From: Amaranthus tricolor
Lineage: Eukaryota > Streptophyta > Magnoliopsida > Caryophyllales > Amaranthaceae
Reading direction: 5' to 3'
NCBI RefSeq assembly: GCF_026212465.1
Contig: NC_080058.1
Location: forward strand, 19,487,041-19,551,040
DNA: 64,000 bases
The notes beneath the pieces were generated by a model, which worked only from the letters and a program-made list of their open reading frames with translations, did no database searches and was not told the DNA's origin. Positions 61,901-64,000 of the stretch are shown piece after piece. Numbering within the stretch: the first letter of the stretch is position 1; every line of letters starts with the position of its first letter. Position numbers and translations under genes: made by a program.

Positions 61901-64000
61901 GATTGATTTGCACGAAACTTGGCACACAACACTACTTGGTATATATTATTGTTTTGAAGTGGTTATAATTGAAAATCATTGTCATATTCTATAAATTACA
62001 TGTTAAATTGCGAATTTATGGGTTTTTAAGTGTTTTTGCCAATTTCGCGCATAAAGTGACTCAAACTTGGTTTGTTTTGCACGAAACTTGGCACACAATA
62101 CTATTTGGTATATATTATAGTGTTGAAGTGGTTATAATTTAAAATCATTGTCATATTCTAATAATTACGTGTTAAGTGTCGATTTTATAGGTTTTTTAAG
62201 CTTTTTTGGCACTTTCGCGCATAAAGTAGCTCAAACATGGTTTGTTTGGCACGAAACTTGGAACACAACACTATTTAGAATATATTATTGTGTTGAAGTG
62301 ATTAGAATTGATAATCATAGTCATATGCTAGAAAATACGTGCTGATTTGTGATTTTAAGGGTTATTAAATGTTTTTGGCAATTTCGCGCATAAAGTAGTT
62401 CAAACTTGGTTTGTTTTTCACAAACTTGGCACACAACACTATTTGGTTTATTTTATTTTGTTGAAGTGGTTATAATTGAAAATCATAGTCATATGCTAGC
62501 AATTGCGTGCTAAGTTGCGATTTTAAGGGTTTTTAAGCTTTTTTGGCACTTTCGCGCATAAAGTAGCTCAACCTTGGTTTGTTTTGCAAGAAACATGGCA
62601 CACAACACCATTAGGTATACATTATTTTTTTGAAGTGGATAGAAATGAAAATCATAGTGATATGCTAGAAATTACGTGTTAAGTTGCGATTTTATGGACT
62701 TTAAAGCTTTTTTTGGCACTTTCGCGAATAAAATAGCTCAAACTTGGTTTGTTTCGCAAGAAACTTGGCATACAACATTATTTAGTATTTATTATTGTGT
62801 TGAAGTTGTTTGAATTGAAAATCATAGTCATATGCTAAAAATGACGTGCTAAGTTGCGATTTTAAGGGTTTTTAAGTGTTTTTGGCAATTTCGCCCATAA
62901 TGTGACTTAAACTTGGTTTGATTTGCACGAAACATGGCACACAACACTACGTGGTATATATTATTGTTTTGAAGTGGTTATAATTGAAAATCATTGTCAT
63001 ATTCTAGAAATTACGTGTTAAATTGCGAATTTATGGGTTTTTATGCGTTNNNNNNNNNNNNNNNNNNNNNNNNNNNNNNNNNNNNNNNNNNNNNNNNNNN
63101 NNNNNNNNNNNNNNNNNNNNNNNNNNNNNNNNNNNNNNNNNNNNNNNNNTGTTTTTTCGCAATTTCGCGCATAAAGTGACTCAAACTTGGTTTGTTTTGT
63201 ACGAAACTTTGCACACAACACTATTTGGTATATATTTTTATGTTGAAGTGGTTAGAAGTGAAAATCATAGTCATATGCTATAAATTACATGCTAATTAAG
63301 TTGCGATTTTATGGGTTTTTTAAGCTTTTTTGGCACTTTCGCGCATAAAATAGCTCAAACTTGGTTTCTTTCGCACGCAATTTGGCACACAACACTATTT
63401 AGTTTTTGTTATTGTGTTGAAGTGGTTAGAATTTAAAATCATAGTCCTTTGCTAAAAATTACGTGCTAAGTTTTGATTTCCAGGGTTTTTAAGTGTTTTT
63501 TGGCAATTTCGCGAAAAAAGTGACTCAAACTTGGTTTGTTTTGCACGAAACTTGGCACACAACACTATTTGCTATATATTATTGTGTTGAACTGGTTATA
63601 ATTTAAAATAATTGTCATATTCTAGAAATTACGTGTTAAGTGTCGATTTTATAGGTTTTTAAGCTTTTTTGGCACTTTCGCGCATAAAGTAGCTCAAACA
63701 TGGTTTGTTTGGCACGAAACTTGGAACACAACACTATTTAGTATATATTATTGTGTTGAAGTGGTTAGATTTGATAATCATAGTCATATGCTAGAAAATA
63801 CGTGCTAAGTTGCGATTTTAAGGGTTGTTAAATGTTTTTGGCAATTTCGCACATAAAGTAGTTCAAACTTGGTTTGTTTAGCACAAACTTGGCACACAAC
63901 ACTATTTGGTTTATTTTATTTTGTTGAAGTGGTTAGAATTGAAAATCCTAGTCATATGCTAGCAATTGCGTGCTAATTTGCGATTTTAAGGGTTTTTAAG
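52984..64000 (+). repeat. Satellite array, right block (~65 monomers), continuing past the window
   Basis: Head-to-tail monomers of ~168-173 bp, the same family and orientation as the left block. The block opens with ACACTATTTGG, exactly where the left block was broken by element G. Between about 56300 and the end, multi-monomer blocks recur. For example, TCAACCTCTGTTTGTTTTGC variants sit near 56970, 59190 and 60205, and a segment near 61050 recurs near 62057. This indicates recent local duplications of roughly 1 kb. No genes: the short frames repeating LHETWHTTLF are satellite by-products. Confidence 0.95.
63050..63149. other. Assembly gap (100 N)
   Basis: Exactly 100 undetermined bases within the satellite array, the conventional size for a gap of unknown length. 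Array length and monomer counts across it are unreliable. Confidence 0.99.

Overview
The window looks like nuclear DNA of a flowering plant, probably a eudicot: spliced genes with GT/AG introns, very AT-rich spacers, nested LTR retrotransposons, CACTA transposons and a ~170-bp satellite. I cannot name the species. Only one ordinary host gene is visible, a four-exon C2H2 zinc-finger gene of the INDETERMINATE DOMAIN family (SGR5/IDD14-15-16 clade) on the minus strand at 407-3167. All its splice junctions join in phase, giving a 441-residue protein. Almost everything else is mobile or repetitive DNA.

Layout. (1) 1-3440: the IDD gene and its promoter. (2) ~4255-17935: a four-deep nest. A decayed hAT-type transposase gene (minus) is split by copia element A (4334-17272, 5-bp duplication aatca). 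A is split by copia element B (7934-16105, duplication gattt). B is split by Ty3/gypsy element C (8894-12993, plus strand, duplication gttgg). Every boundary is supported by LTR ends and a matching target-site duplication. (3) 18177-18529: a short minisatellite. (4) 18568-32877: solo LTR E (duplication agccc), a gypsy-type LTR of about 3.4 kb, interrupted by D (21221-32128, duplication aagtg). D is a Sirevirus-like copia element with decayed gag and pol, an extra envelope-like reading frame and repeated polypurine tracts. Its 3' LTR start is scrambled by a duplicated piece of its own 5' flank. (5) 32883-35597: AT-rich DNA without recognisable genes. (6) 35598 to the end: CACTA DNA and satellite. 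CACTA F (35598 onward) keeps its 5' terminus and a decayed transposase gene, then changes abruptly at 38210-38213 into a head-to-tail array of ~168-173-bp monomers that runs to the window end. CACTA G (41029-52980, 3-bp duplication aac) is inserted in that array and is nearly full length. It has a TNPD transposase gene (one 8-nt deletion) and a second, eleven-exon gene encoding a TNP-like protein with a C-terminal Ulp1-type cysteine protease (one in-frame stop).

The most interesting result is the link between the satellite and the CACTA family. In G, an intron of the protease gene (41830-44294) consists almost entirely of about eight monomers of the same satellite plus three copies of a ~340-bp spacer. 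A second short intron (47361-47544) is also a diverged monomer. In both introns, and in F, the satellite has the same orientation relative to the transposon genes. The F/satellite junction can be explained as a deletion with microhomology TCGA, joining a TNPD codon to the start of that intron. I infer that the satellite is an intronic sequence of this CACTA family that expanded into a long array (more than 13 kb in this window), and that F's other end lies beyond position 64000.
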